A model generated the notes under the pieces. That model ran no database searches. It saw only the letters and a program-made list of their open reading frames with translations, and was not told the DNA's origin. Shown in pieces: positions 57,428-64,000 of a stretch of 64,000 nt of DNA; position 1 is the first letter of the stretch; each line of letters begins with the position of its first letter. A program made the translations under genes and the position numbers. Source of the DNA: Methanobacterium sp. (GTDB lineage: Archaea; Methanobacteriota; Methanobacteria; Methanobacteriales; Methanobacteriaceae); NCBI GenBank assembly GCA_003151535.1, contig PLXT01000052.1, positions 1 to 64,000 on the forward strand, read 5' to 3'.

Positions 57428-58816
57428 TTAAAAACTTGTCGTGGGCAATAACCCCACCAATTTTTTATAATTTTCTTCCCCTATGTCATCCTTATTTACT
57501 GCCAAACGGAACAATCTCCCTCCATTACTAGCATCTAGATATTTAATCTCATCAGGTATATCTTTAAGAGGATTTCCCACAAGATTTAGAAACATCAGCT
57601 TGTTTAGCTGACCAATTTCTTTGGGTAAAAACTCTAAGCGATTCTTCGATAAAACCAACATTTCTAAATTTTTTAAGTTACCAATACTGGGATGTAATTC
57701 AACCATCTTAGCATCAGTTATTATTAATTGATCCAATAATTTAAACCTTGATATGTCTGGCATCCTAGGGATGTCCTTTGACATGAATCTAATCGAAGGA
57801 GTCTCCCCATCAATTAACTCAAATAAACTCTCACAAAAACCAAACTGTATTAGGAAATCTAAATACAAGTTATCATCCATGTTCTTCTTCTGCTTGGCCA
57901 GCGTAGTCAACTCCTCTTGAAAAAAATTGGATAGCCCCTCACTCTCACGAATCACATCCTCAAAAATATTCGCTTCAATATTATGTCTATTCTTTATTTG
58001 TCTGCTCTCAAAATGAATTTGATATATATCCTTTGACTCTTCAGTAAAGAATTTGTTGTCAATAATAATATACAATTTGGACTTTTTATTGTCAGGTGTT
58101 AACCTATTTGTATAACTATTAAACATACTATTATCCTTCCTACTCGTACACCAACTAGCAAATTTATCAAAAACCACGCTGGCATCCAATGTTAACGGAA
58201 TGTACAACGTAAATTTCCTATCCCTAAAAGGGATAATTGCTTCCTCGGCATTCACATAACGCTGAAGCAAAGTTTCCAATTCACTAGAATTGCGTAAGAT
58301 AAAAGGATCAATAGCGTCATATAATTGCGATAAAGACTTATACTGATTTATATCAGTAGGGTCTCTTATATTCTTTAAAATATATGACGAACCACAAAGC
58401 CGTTTAAACTTTTGTTTTCTCTTGTTACCCTCAAACAACGAAATATAAGAACTAGCTTGTGGCAAATCCTCTTCAACAAACCTTATAGCTTGTGCTATAC
58501 CATCACCACCTAACCTTAAATATCTAGAAAATGTCGTTAACATCCATTGTACACAAGATTTATTTGGTGTGGGATCTGCAGCTACTATATTCGAAAAAAC
58601 ATCAAAACTCACACTCACACCCCTTATCTGCTTAAACGTATCATCGTTTTTAATGTGTACAATCGCTAAAATCTTGGAAGATTGAATAATATCGTACGTA
58701 CACTTAGAATCTTCAAAAGATTTTAATTTTTTGGCGAGATTTTTTTCGTCAGTCTCAAAAATGTCAAATTTTTGGGCAAGATACTCTAATCTATCAGCGG
58801 ATTTGGATTCAACCAT
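57428..58816 (-). CDS. Leucine-rich repeat protein
   Basis: 462 residues from MVESKSADRLEYLAQKFD at 58816; the frame to 58840 begins with TTG inside the promoter. The first 340 residues are unrecognised (ADPTPNKSCVQWMLTTFSRY, RFVEEDLPQASSYISLF, RDRKFTLYIPLTLDASVVF). Then about five leucine-rich repeats follow (LDQLIITDAKMVELHPSIG, LEMLVLSKNRLEFLPKEIG, LMFLNLVGNPLKDIPDEIK). LRRs bind proteins; this may capture a host factor. It has a host-type promoter with a very short leader, so it is probably early. Confidence 0.8.
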   Translation of the reverse strand: MVESKSADRLEYLAQKFDIFETDEKNLAKKLKSFEDSKCTYDIIQSSKILAIVHIKNDDTFKQIRGVSVSFDVFSNIVAADPTPNKSCVQWMLTTFSRYLRLGGDGIAQAIRFVEEDLPQASSYISLFEGNKRKQKFKRLCGSSYILKNIRDPTDINQYKSLSQLYDAIDPFILRNSSELETLLQRYVNAEEAIIPFRDRKFTLYIPLTLDASVVFDKFASWCTSRKDNSMFNSYTNRLTPDNKKSKLYIIIDNKFFTEESKDIYQIHFESRQIKNRHNIEANIFEDVIRESEGLSNFFQEELTTLAKQKKNMDDNLYLDFLIQFGFCESLFELIDGETPSIRFMSKDIPRMPDISRFKLLDQLIITDAKMVELHPSIGNLKNLEMLVLSKNRLEFLPKEIGQLNKLMFLNLVGNPLKDIPDEIKYLDASNGGRLFRLAVNKDDIGEENYKKLVGLLPTTSF

Positions 58817-58827
58817 ATTCGTTTTAA

Positions 58828-58857
58828 CAAAGATACTCAATTCAAACTAATAGTCAA
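58828..58857 (-). promoter_or_regulatory. Host-type promoter for LRR gene
   Basis: TTG (58857-58855), 19-base spacer, TATCTTTG (58835-58828) on the minus strand; the ATG is 11 bases beyond. Confidence 0.7.
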
Positions 58858-58862
58858 AGTAA

Positions 58863-59204
58863 TTAATAAAATCTTTTGAAAAAGTCTTCTTCAGCAAACT
58901 CCTCAAGCTTATTTTTTAAACTCCATATCAAATTGGGTAACTCGTCTGGCTCATGCCTAGAAATAATATCCAAGATTACAATATTCGGATTCTCTCCGTC
59001 AGTAAAACGATATTTTATCTCCTTAAAACATTTACCGTCATCCAAACCTATTAACTCTTTTATAATTAAATTATATATCTCCCACCTAGCTTCCATCTCA
59101 TCATCCATGTCATGGATAACATGCTTTATTAATTTTGTATATTCTTTATCTAAAGTTGTACTCTTGCCTTGACTTTTCTTTACTATGAAATCATAAATCT
59201 GCAT
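58863..59204 (-). CDS. Hypothetical protein, paralogue of the 107-residue neighbour
   Basis: 113 residues. RWEIYNLIIKELIG, FKEIKYRFTDGENPNIVILD and PNLIWSLKNKLEEF line up with parts of the 59291-59614 product, so the two genes probably arose by duplication. No family recognised. A late-type motif lies 30 bases upstream, together with the perfect palindrome ATGTTATATAACAT (59224-59237). Confidence 0.65.
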   Translation of the reverse strand: MQIYDFIVKKSQGKSTTLDKEYTKLIKHVIHDMDDEMEARWEIYNLIIKELIGLDDGKCFKEIKYRFTDGENPNIVILDIISRHEPDELPNLIWSLKNKLEEFAEEDFFKRFY

Positions 59205-59234
59205 GTGAATATTTTTTAAACTATGTTATATAAC

Positions 59235-59242
59235 ATAAATAT
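59235..59242 (-). promoter_or_regulatory. Phage late-type promoter motif
   Basis: Core AGATATTTATGTTATA on the minus strand, overlapping a 14-bp palindrome, 30 bases before the 113-residue gene. Confidence 0.55.
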
Positions 59243-59290
59243 CTAAATGTTATAAAACACACTTTTAAAATAACTCTTTTAATAAAAAAT

Positions 59291-59614
59291 TTATATGAAG
59301 TTCTTTATCTTGTAATATAATCGCTCAAGCTCTGGAGAACAATGCTTGATATCCTTGATTACCTCTATACACACACGGTTTGGGTCGCCCTCATCGGTCA
59401 GACGATATTGCAATTCCTTAACCTTTAAATTGTCCTTTAATGAATGCTTAAGCTCTAAAATAACCTGATTATATGTGATCCAAGCCTGTTTGTTCTTTAT
59501 ATCCCCGTTAGCCAAAACTTCCACTACCTTGTCCTCATAAACGTGTTCTAAATGAGTGTCGAAATTTCCATATTGTTGCGTTAAAATTTGCTGTATTTTA
59601 GTGCGTATATCCAT
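59291..59614 (-). CDS. Hypothetical protein, paralogue of the 113-residue neighbour
   Basis: 107 residues. AWITYNQVILELKHSL, VKELQYRLTDEGDPNRVCIE and LERLYYKIKNFI match the next gene's pattern (YN-x-II-x-EL, KE-x-x-YR-TD, PN-x-V). It begins 3 bases after the stop of the 112-residue gene and so belongs to that unit. Function unknown. Confidence 0.65.
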   Translation of the reverse strand: MDIRTKIQQILTQQYGNFDTHLEHVYEDKVVEVLANGDIKNKQAWITYNQVILELKHSLKDNLKVKELQYRLTDEGDPNRVCIEVIKDIKHCSPELERLYYKIKNFI

Positions 59615-59617
59615 GAC

Positions 59618-59956
59618 CTAGTTAATGGACACATTCTTGGAGAGACGGTTATCTTTAATCTTGCCAAACATCCAGTCTTTAATAACCTGTTGCGTGAACT
59701 CATTTCCCAATTTATACTTCTTTTTGAAATACTGATATAACCTCTTGATGCTGGTCTCCGTGTTGTCAACCTTTATCTTAACCATAGGCTCTTCACGATA
59801 CTCACCGTCTTCGCGCATAACCCCCATCATTGGCTCATAATTATTATTCAAATCAGCTACCATCCTTTCAACCAAATTCTCATGCATGTCATTCTCAATA
59901 ATATTTTTTTTGATGACCTGTACTTGCCTTTCAGTTATAATAATCTTTTTAACCAT
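59618..59956 (-). CDS. Hypothetical protein with ITERQ-type N-terminus
   Basis: 112 residues. KKIIITERQVQVIKKNIIEN is an N-terminal tag like those at 56577 and 60938 and ends in an IIE site. The rest has VRMV-type helices and KRLYQYFKKKYKLGNEFTQQ. A late-type motif lies 5 bases upstream; the gene heads a unit of at least two genes. Confidence 0.65.
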   Translation of the reverse strand: MVKKIIITERQVQVIKKNIIENDMHENLVERMVADLNNNYEPMMGVMREDGEYREEPMVKIKVDNTETSIKRLYQYFKKKYKLGNEFTQQVIKDWMFGKIKDNRLSKNVSIN

Positions 59957-59961
59957 ATTTT

Positions 59962-59969
59962 ATAAATAT
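59962..59969 (-). promoter_or_regulatory. Phage late-type promoter motif
   Basis: Core GGATATTTATAAAATATG on the minus strand, 5 bases before the start codon. Confidence 0.6.
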
Positions 59970-59982
59970 CCATACCCAAAAG

Positions 59983-60012
59983 AAAAGAGCTGAATTAACA
60001 GCTCTTTTTTTT
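59983..60012 (-). terminator. Rho-independent terminator, bidirectional
   Basis: Stem AAGAGCTG/CAGCTCTT with a 6-base loop and T-runs on both sides; ends the thioredoxin transcript. Confidence 0.8.
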
Positions 60013-60325
60013 AATCCTTTAAACCATTAATGATCTTTTGAAAGGCTGGCTTAGACATCACCCCATTAGTCCTCTCGGCAAGCTGCCCATTTTTAAAGTA
60101 TAATACGGTTGGAATGGTAGAGATTCTATGCTCTGCTGCTGTTAGCGGATTGTCAGTAACATCCAACTTCCCAATAATAACATCTTTGTTTTCTTGGGCT
60201 AATTGATCGATAATCGGACCCAATATTCTACATGGTCCACACCATTCGGCTGAAAATTGTACCACCACACTCTTATTGCTAGCCACAATTTCATTAAAAT
60301 TTTTGTCTGTAATTTGTATTGCCAT
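60011..60325 (-). CDS. trxA: Thioredoxin
   Basis: 104 residues, normal length. SVVVQFSAEWCGPCRILGPI holds the WCGPC redox site, and STIPTVLYFKNGQ the cis-proline loop. It reduces protein disulfides and can serve ribonucleotide reductase or, in some phages, the DNA polymerase. It follows an 84-residue gene by 14 bases and ends at a terminator. Confidence 0.95.
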   Translation of the reverse strand: MAIQITDKNFNEIVASNKSVVVQFSAEWCGPCRILGPIIDQLAQENKDVIIGKLDVTDNPLTAAEHRISTIPTVLYFKNGQLAERTNGVMSKPAFQKIINGLKD

Positions 60326-60339
60326 AATTTAAAATTTTT

Positions 60340-60594
60340 TTAATTAAACGAATTCTTATACGCCAACCATACAACCTTGACTGGCTCCTCAAAAATTAAA
60401 TACTTCTCAGTATCAAAATATTCTAAAACATACTTTACACTATCCTTATAGTCCAAATTATATATAGTTTGCAAATATACCGCTACATCACCCACCATCC
60501 ACCTCGTATCATGATGTAAGGAATTTAAAATAATTTCATTCTTTACACCCTTACAATAATTACGATATGTTGTAAAAAGCGTTTTCTTCTGCAT
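60340..60594 (-). CDS. Hypothetical protein upstream of thioredoxin
   Basis: 84 residues from MQKKTLFTTYRNYCKGVKNE at 60594. The frame could start at 60648, but that would cross the late-type motif at 60622-60629, and TTGGAG precedes the ATG at 60594. DTRWMVGDVAVYLQTIYNL and SVKYVLEYFDTEKYLIF are the most ordered parts. No family recognised. Confidence 0.6.
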   Translation of the reverse strand: MQKKTLFTTYRNYCKGVKNEIILNSLHHDTRWMVGDVAVYLQTIYNLDYKDSVKYVLEYFDTEKYLIFEEPVKVVWLAYKNSFN

Positions 60595-60621
60595 CTCCAA
60601 TGACTTTTCACATATGGAATA

Positions 60622-60629
60622 ATAAATAT
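60622..60629 (-). promoter_or_regulatory. Phage late-type promoter motif (thioredoxin unit)
   Basis: Core TTATATTTATTATTCC on the minus strand, 27 bases before 60594, divergent from the motif at 60654. Confidence 0.55.
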
Positions 60630-60653
60630 AATTATCCAGAGGACTCATATGAT

Positions 60654-60661
60654 ATATTTAT
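60654..60661 (+). promoter_or_regulatory. Phage late-type promoter motif
   Basis: Core GATATATTTATAAGT, 4 bases before the ATG at 60666. Confidence 0.6.
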
Positions 60662-60665
60662 AAGT

Positions 60666-60911
60666 ATGTTGTACCCACAAGAAAAAATATTAATCGATAA
60701 ATTCCTCGAAAGAAATTATCCTGTGCGTAGAGTTAAAAATAATATGCGTTTTAAAAGAGCAATATCTGAAGGAAATGTAAACTATTTTTTAAGCGATAAA
60801 AATCACTCTAAACAATTATATTACAAACTATTAGATATCTTAAAGCTAGTCTTTAATACCCCAGATAGCATCAATAAAGATATCTTAAAAACATTCCTAC
60901 AAATAAGATAA
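60666..60911 (+). CDS. Small basic hypothetical protein
   Basis: 81 residues from MLYPQEKILIDKFLERNYPV. The longer frame to 60600 would run through the promoter motif. KNNMRFKRAISEGNVNYFLS and YYKLLDILKLVFNTP form helices. It stands alone and divergent from the thioredoxin unit. No family recognised. Confidence 0.6.
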   Translation: MLYPQEKILIDKFLERNYPVRRVKNNMRFKRAISEGNVNYFLSDKNHSKQLYYKLLDILKLVFNTPDSINKDILKTFLQIR

Positions 60912-60937
60912 CAAATCTACGATCTTTTTACGCAAGA

Positions 60938-61360
60938 TCAAACCCCTAATTTTTTTAACCTTCCTGCCATGTCAATTAAAGCATCATACATGTCACCCAC
61001 ATACCCTAAATCTAACAATACATGGTCAATCTTGGTGGATATATCATCTAATGTTAAAACGTTAGGTGGCTGACCCCTAACCCCATACGCATCCACAACC
61101 TTAAAATAATACACACTCTTCTTAGCCATGCTATCCTCAAAATTTTTGATGTCCTGCCTCTTCTTCTCAATAGCTATTATGTTTTCAGACACCTCAATAA
61201 TACTCAAAGATGAAACATACCCCAAGTTTAACTTTAATTTTTCTCGGATCTGACCCAAATCAACCAAAGCACCATTCAATATTTCATCAATTTTTTCTGG
61301 CGCATAAGTTACATTCTCCGAAATTAATTTATACTGCTCCTGTGTTAATCTGATCTTCAT
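60938..61360 (-). CDS. Hypothetical protein with RLTQEQ-type N-terminus
   Basis: 140 residues. MKIRLTQEQYKLISEN is a tag shared in kind with two other small genes and has an ISE site at 13-15. A coiled middle (SIIEVSENIIAIEKKRQDIK) and a helical end with LDLGYVGDMYDALIDMAGRL follow. A late-type motif lies 8 bases upstream. Possibly a virion or internal protein. Confidence 0.65.
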   Translation of the reverse strand: MKIRLTQEQYKLISENVTYAPEKIDEILNGALVDLGQIREKLKLNLGYVSSLSIIEVSENIIAIEKKRQDIKNFEDSMAKKSVYYFKVVDAYGVRGQPPNVLTLDDISTKIDHVLLDLGYVGDMYDALIDMAGRLKKLGV

Positions 61361-61368
61361 AGTATTTT

Positions 61369-61376
61369 ATAAATAT
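61369..61376 (-). promoter_or_regulatory. Phage late-type promoter motif
   Basis: Core CGATATTTATAAAATACT on the minus strand, 8 bases before the 140-residue gene. Confidence 0.6.
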
Positions 61377-61420
61377 CGTTTACAAAGATAAAATTCTGGC
61401 TACTATTAAAAAAGTAGACA

Positions 61421-61924
61421 ATGCCAAAAATTAAACTGGAAATAGAACTCATCCCCAAAACTTGCCATTATAAAAATGCAAGACAAAAACTAAAAACTTC
61501 ACAATGGGATACAGTGCGAAAATATACCTACCAAGCTGCCGACTACGCTTGCGAAATATGTGGACTGACAGGTAAAGAACAAGGCTTTAAAAACAATCTA
61601 GAAGCACACGAAGTATGGGCCTATAATAAAAAGACCTTAACCCAAAAATTAGTTGGCCTTATCGCATTGTGCCCACTGTGCCACCAAACAAAACACTTCG
61701 GAAGATCTAGCAAGATGGGGAAACAAGCCCAAATATTCACACAATTGGAAACAATAAATGGTTGGAATCATAAACAAGTTGTACAACACGTTGCACAATG
61801 CTTCCTAGAATGTAAAGAAAGATCCCAATATCGCTGGAGCCTAGATCTCTCAATACTAACAAAAGCCCCTTATAACCTTATTATAACCCCTAAGAAACGT
61901 AAGAAATATAAACGTAAAAGCTAA
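61421..61924 (+). CDS. HNH-type endonuclease
   Basis: 167 residues. YACEICGLTGKEQG supplies the first zinc pair; LEAHEVWAYNKKTLTQKLVG the HE; and IALCPLCHQTKHFG the second pair and the C-terminal His, an HNH/beta-beta-alpha metal fold. The C-terminus is very basic (PKKRKKYKRKS), for DNA or RNA binding. Could be a free-standing homing endonuclease or a host-directed nuclease. It is one of few plus-strand genes here and no clear promoter is seen. Confidence 0.8.
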   Translation: MPKIKLEIELIPKTCHYKNARQKLKTSQWDTVRKYTYQAADYACEICGLTGKEQGFKNNLEAHEVWAYNKKTLTQKLVGLIALCPLCHQTKHFGRSSKMGKQAQIFTQLETINGWNHKQVVQHVAQCFLECKERSQYRWSLDLSILTKAPYNLIITPKKRKKYKRKS

Positions 61925-62142
61925 TTATATAACTCGTTCTTTTTAAAAAATAAATCACATAACAAGTATAATCCAAATGCTTGTAAAAATGTTACACGAG
62001 GTAAATTAAAAATACTCACCATTAACCAATTCCATAAAAACATTACAGGTAAACCGAATACCAAGGCTACTATACCTATACTAATTGTAAGCCCAATACA
62101 CTTTCCAATAGACTTGCCAACGTAGGTTAAAAATTTTTCCAT
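61921..62142 (-). CDS. Small two-pass membrane protein
   Basis: 73 residues. Two hydrophobic stretches: CIGLTISIGIVALVFGLPVMFLWNWL (about 14-40) and VTFLQAFGLYLLCDLFF (about 50-66). It is last in the unit carrying the repeat proteins and converges on the HNH gene with a 4-base overlap. Function unknown. Confidence 0.65.
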   Translation of the reverse strand: MEKFLTYVGKSIGKCIGLTISIGIVALVFGLPVMFLWNWLMVSIFNLPRVTFLQAFGLYLLCDLFFKKNELYN

Positions 62143-62150
62143 ACTATAAT

Positions 62151-62357
62151 TTATTTAATGTTATCCATGATGTTAGACCTGATATTATCCATGACGTTAC
62201 TCCTGATGTTGTTATAGATGTTAATATTGATGTTAGTATGAATGTTAATATTGATAGTACTGATAGTACCCCTGATGTTAAAATAGATGTTATCCCAGAT
62301 ATTATTACTGATGTCATCCATGATCTTAGACCTGATGTTATTACTGATGTCATCCAT
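62151..62357 (-). CDS. Tetrapeptide-repeat protein (NNI repeats)
   Basis: 68 residues built almost wholly of four-residue units such as SNNI, MDNI, RSNI and YNNI, encoded by 12-bp DNA repeats. ATG at 62357 lies 17 bases after the stop of the previous repeat gene, and TAA is 8 bases before the membrane protein start, so it fits an operon. The reverse frames are open too, as repeats often cause, but this frame has the best gene spacing. Confidence 0.45.
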   Translation of the reverse strand: MDDISNNIRSKIMDDISNNIWDNIYFNIRGTISTININIHTNININIYNNIRSNVMDNIRSNIMDNIK

Positions 62358-62374
62358 GAATGTTAATATTGATG

Positions 62375-62566
62375 TTATTCATATTCGATAATATCTTGAA
62401 TAGTAAGATGAATATTATTATTGATGTTATTATTGATGTTATCTCTGATATTATTCCTGATGTTAATATTGATGTTAGCATGAATGTTATTACTGATATT
62501 ATTCCAGATGTTAATATTGATGTTAGTATGAATGTTAACATGGATGTCAATATTGATGTTATTCAT
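62375..62566 (-). CDS. Tetrapeptide-repeat protein (NNI repeats), coupled to upstream gene
   Basis: 63 residues of NNI-type units (NINIDIHVNIHTNININIWN and onward), ending IQDIIEYE. Its ATG overlaps the stop of the 124-residue gene (ATGA at 62563-62566), a strong sign that this frame is truly translated. Ile at every second or fourth place could make a thin beta solenoid or simply stacked strands; no known repeat family recognised. Confidence 0.55.
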   Translation of the reverse strand: MNNINIDIHVNIHTNININIWNNISNNIHANININIRNNIRDNINNNINNNIHLTIQDIIEYE

Positions 62567-62937
62567 AGCTTAATGTCCTGCTTTATTAACTCACATATTA
62601 ATTTCTCCAACTCTACCTTGGTAGCCAAACTCATACAAGCTATAGCGTTTAAACTCCTTAAAGCATGTAAGCTAATCATGGGGTCATTAATACTCTTTTC
62701 ACCCTTTGGCTTGGTTTTAACATTAGCCTTGACCTCAAGCTCAGTATCCTCATCTTTCCCATTATCGCCATGTAATTGCTTGTACAAGTCTTCAATTCCC
62801 ATGCGTAACGTGCCGCTCTTCATGCCTTTCAACTTTAAGTCGATTTGCTGGTCAGCAGTTAATGTAATCTGAATCTCACGATCCTCATACTTAATAGTAG
62901 TCTCCCGTATTATATCCTTATCCAAAATAGTTGCCAT
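62563..62937 (-). CDS. Hypothetical protein
   Basis: 124 residues. RETTIKYEDREIQITLTADQ forms a beta start; then LRMGIEDLYKQLHG, a charged linker, and a helical end (LHALRSLNAIACMSLATKVE). It begins one base after the PseT-like stop. No family recognised; likely part of the same unit. Confidence 0.65.
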   Translation of the reverse strand: MATILDKDIIRETTIKYEDREIQITLTADQQIDLKLKGMKSGTLRMGIEDLYKQLHGDNGKDEDTELEVKANVKTKPKGEKSINDPMISLHALRSLNAIACMSLATKVELEKLICELIKQDIKL

Positions 62938-62938
62938 A

Positions 62939-63850
62939 TCAGAAATTTATTTGCCCTTGGTTAACATTAAATGTGAATACTCCCAAATCAAACCACGTGT
63001 TTACTAAAACTTGCAGTCTGTCGTCGTAACAGGCAAGAACATTATACTTACCTTCAATTTCATTATGATAAATCTCTCTTTTGATAACCGTATCCTTCCT
63101 AAAATCATTGGCTGGCCTCATAAAAAATTGGTCAAAAGCTATGTCATAAAATTTAAACCATTCTACAGTCATGTCTCGACATGTTTCATCCCTGCCACTC
63201 ACAATTAATATCTTACGGCCCTTAGACTTGTGAAATGCAACTTGCTCAGCAACAATCCTGTTGGGATCATCCACATCTACCTTATGCCAATCGAATGGAC
63301 CCCTTCGCCCCATTAAAGCCAATGTGCCATCAACATCAAAAATAACCGCATCTGGCAATTTTGATTCAAAATTTGGTATAATATGCGGTCTGTTTGGAAT
63401 CTTATTTACAGGCTGGAAACTAAATGTATCAATCAACACTTTATAACTTTTGTACATCTTCCTGATAACATCTTCACCTACCTTCATCTCCCTGTTATTA
63501 TCCCTAGCAATCGCCTTGTCCAAGGAAATGTCAAATATACGAAAATCAATGTCTGCAGAATATTTGAACTTCTCAATAATAGAATCTAAATACTTTACCT
63601 TCAAATTAGTATTGTCAACAATAACATTTAACTTCTTCATCAAAGAATTCTCAATGACAGTATTTACCAAACTACTAATCAAATCCTCTATCTTAGGATC
63701 ACACACTTGCGCATTCTTTAGCATGTGACGAAAATCATCACGGCTAACACGAACCCAATCCGCATTATTTCTTACGAAATCTTTGGACTGAGTGGTTTTC
63801 CCACTAGCAGGAACGCCAACCAATATTAATATTTTAAGATTACCTTTCAT
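62939..63850 (-). CDS. pseT: Polynucleotide kinase/3'-phosphatase (PseT-like)
   Basis: 303 residues, as in T4 (301). The kinase half has GVPASGKTT (12-20) and VSRDDFRHML; the phosphatase half has VIFDVDGTLALMGRRGPFDW (D172, D174), VSGRDE and CYDDR. It adds 5' phosphates and removes 3' phosphates, letting RNA or DNA ligase repair ends, for example after host tRNA cleavage. It starts one base after a repeat-protein gene. Confidence 0.94.
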   Translation of the reverse strand: MKGNLKILILVGVPASGKTTQSKDFVRNNADWVRVSRDDFRHMLKNAQVCDPKIEDLISSLVNTVIENSLMKKLNVIVDNTNLKVKYLDSIIEKFKYSADIDFRIFDISLDKAIARDNNREMKVGEDVIRKMYKSYKVLIDTFSFQPVNKIPNRPHIIPNFESKLPDAVIFDVDGTLALMGRRGPFDWHKVDVDDPNRIVAEQVAFHKSKGRKILIVSGRDETCRDMTVEWFKFYDIAFDQFFMRPANDFRKDTVIKREIYHNEIEGKYNVLACYDDRLQVLVNTWFDLGVFTFNVNQGQINF

Positions 63851-63851
63851 A

Positions 63852-64000
63852 CTAAACTAAAATTTTACCGTTAATATTATTACTGATGTCATCCATGATG
63901 TTAAAATAGATGTTATTATTGATGTCATCCCTGATGTCATTCCAGATGTCATTCCAGATATTATTACTGATGTCATCCCTGATGTCATCCCTGATGTCAT
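63852..64000 (-). CDS. Tetrapeptide-repeat protein (partial, runs off window)
   Basis: 49 codons seen, reading DDIRDDISNNIWNDIWNDI and ending NNINGKILV with TAG at 63854-63852, just before the PseT start. It is the same family as the two genes at 62151-62566. The N-terminus lies beyond the window. Confidence 0.45.
   Translation of the reverse strand, partial: DIRDDIRDDISNNIWNDIWNDIRDDINNNIYFNIMDDISNNINGKILV
63872..64000. repeat. 12-bp tandem repeat array (continues past window)
   Basis: Units GATGTCATCCCT, GATGTCATTCCA and GATATTATTACT on the plus strand, several exact repeats near the right end, so it may be the younger array. Confidence 0.85.

Larger units (their letters stand above)
62151..62566. 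repeat. 12-bp degenerate tandem repeat array
   Basis: Units like GATGTTATTATT and GATGTCATCCAT on the plus strand, interrupted once around 62380-62410. They encode the NNI repeats of two genes. A second array starts near 63872. Confidence 0.85.

Noticed and set aside
59224..59237. Palindrome ATGTTATATAACAT as a repressor operator
   Set aside because: A perfect 14-bp palindrome in very AT-rich DNA is only weak evidence, and it overlaps the late-type motif; no second copy was noticed.
62144..62353. MTSVITSG-type repeat frame on the minus strand
   Set aside because: It is another frame of the 12-bp repeat; the NNI frame has the ATGA coupling and better gene spacing.
62360..62872. 170-residue plus-strand open frame
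   Set aside because: It crosses the repeat array and lies antisense to the 124-residue gene; no start signal and no protein-like pattern outside the repeats.
62151..64000. CRISPR array
   Set aside because: Repeats are 12 bp, contiguous and without spacers, and they vary freely; no cas gene is near.
1..64000. tRNA genes
   Set aside because: No cloverleaf with the conserved T-arm and anticodon arm was recognised by eye; a dedicated scan would be needed to exclude them.

Overview
The window looks like part of a large, AT-rich T4-type tailed phage (myovirus) that infects a Bacteroidota host. Recognisable T4 counterparts are the large terminase (gp17), portal (gp20), prohead protease (gp21), an acidic scaffold (gp22-like), the major capsid protein (gp23), a gp5-like hub, a gp55-like late sigma factor and a PseT-like kinase/phosphatase. 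The host guess comes from seven promoters of the form TTG-N19/20-TAnnTTTG, the Bacteroidota housekeeping type. No rRNA or tRNA gene was recognised.

Layout. (1) 1-11.7 kb, plus strand: a tightly packed sugar cassette. It holds two GT2 modules, two GT11 fucosyltransferase-like proteins, GT17, DUF5672, DUF3431 and exostosin-like proteins, an RfbH-type 3-dehydrase, an SDR-GT2 fusion and a 1065-residue SDR-cupin-C-methyltransferase-FkbM fusion. (2) 11.7-22.6 kb, plus strand: PhoH, an inactive HAD-like protein, two more glycosyltransferases, the late sigma factor, tail/baseplate proteins, a possible holin and a zinc-ribbon protein. (3) 22.6-41.7 kb, minus strand: head module, including an ART-like protein with an N-terminus resembling a T4 capsid-targeting sequence, then capsid, scaffold, protease, portal (intein-like insertion), terminase (LAGLIDADG intein) and several virion-like proteins. 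One of these is split by a -1 shift at a run of nine A. (4) 41.7-51.6 kb, minus strand: vWA protein, LpxH-like phosphatase, GT2, a papain-type peptidase with an HNH intein placed exactly at its catalytic cysteine, thymidylate synthase, a secreted beta-helix protein, an NlpC/P60 hydrolase and a KTSC protein. (5) 51.7-64 kb, mixed strands: ClpC-like unfoldase, GNAT-zincin fusion, an ABC-ATPase/GNAT protein split at a run of nine T, YkuK-like RNase H-fold protein, leucine-rich repeat protein, thioredoxin, HNH nuclease, PseT, and three genes made of 12-bp tandem repeats.

Regulation. Two promoter classes are visible. Seven host-type promoters serve scattered, probably early, genes. Twenty-three copies of ATATTTAT lie just upstream of genes or operons on both strands, always in the same orientation to the gene, and the gp55-like sigma is the natural candidate to read them. 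Rho-independent terminators close most units.

How the genes may work together. The sugar enzymes could build and transfer an unusual deoxysugar glycan onto virion proteins, host surface or DNA; the sequence does not say which. The gp21-like protease would mature the capsid and could also process several proteins that carry short N-terminal segments ending in (I/L)xE. If so, a cohort including the ART-like protein may be packaged and injected.
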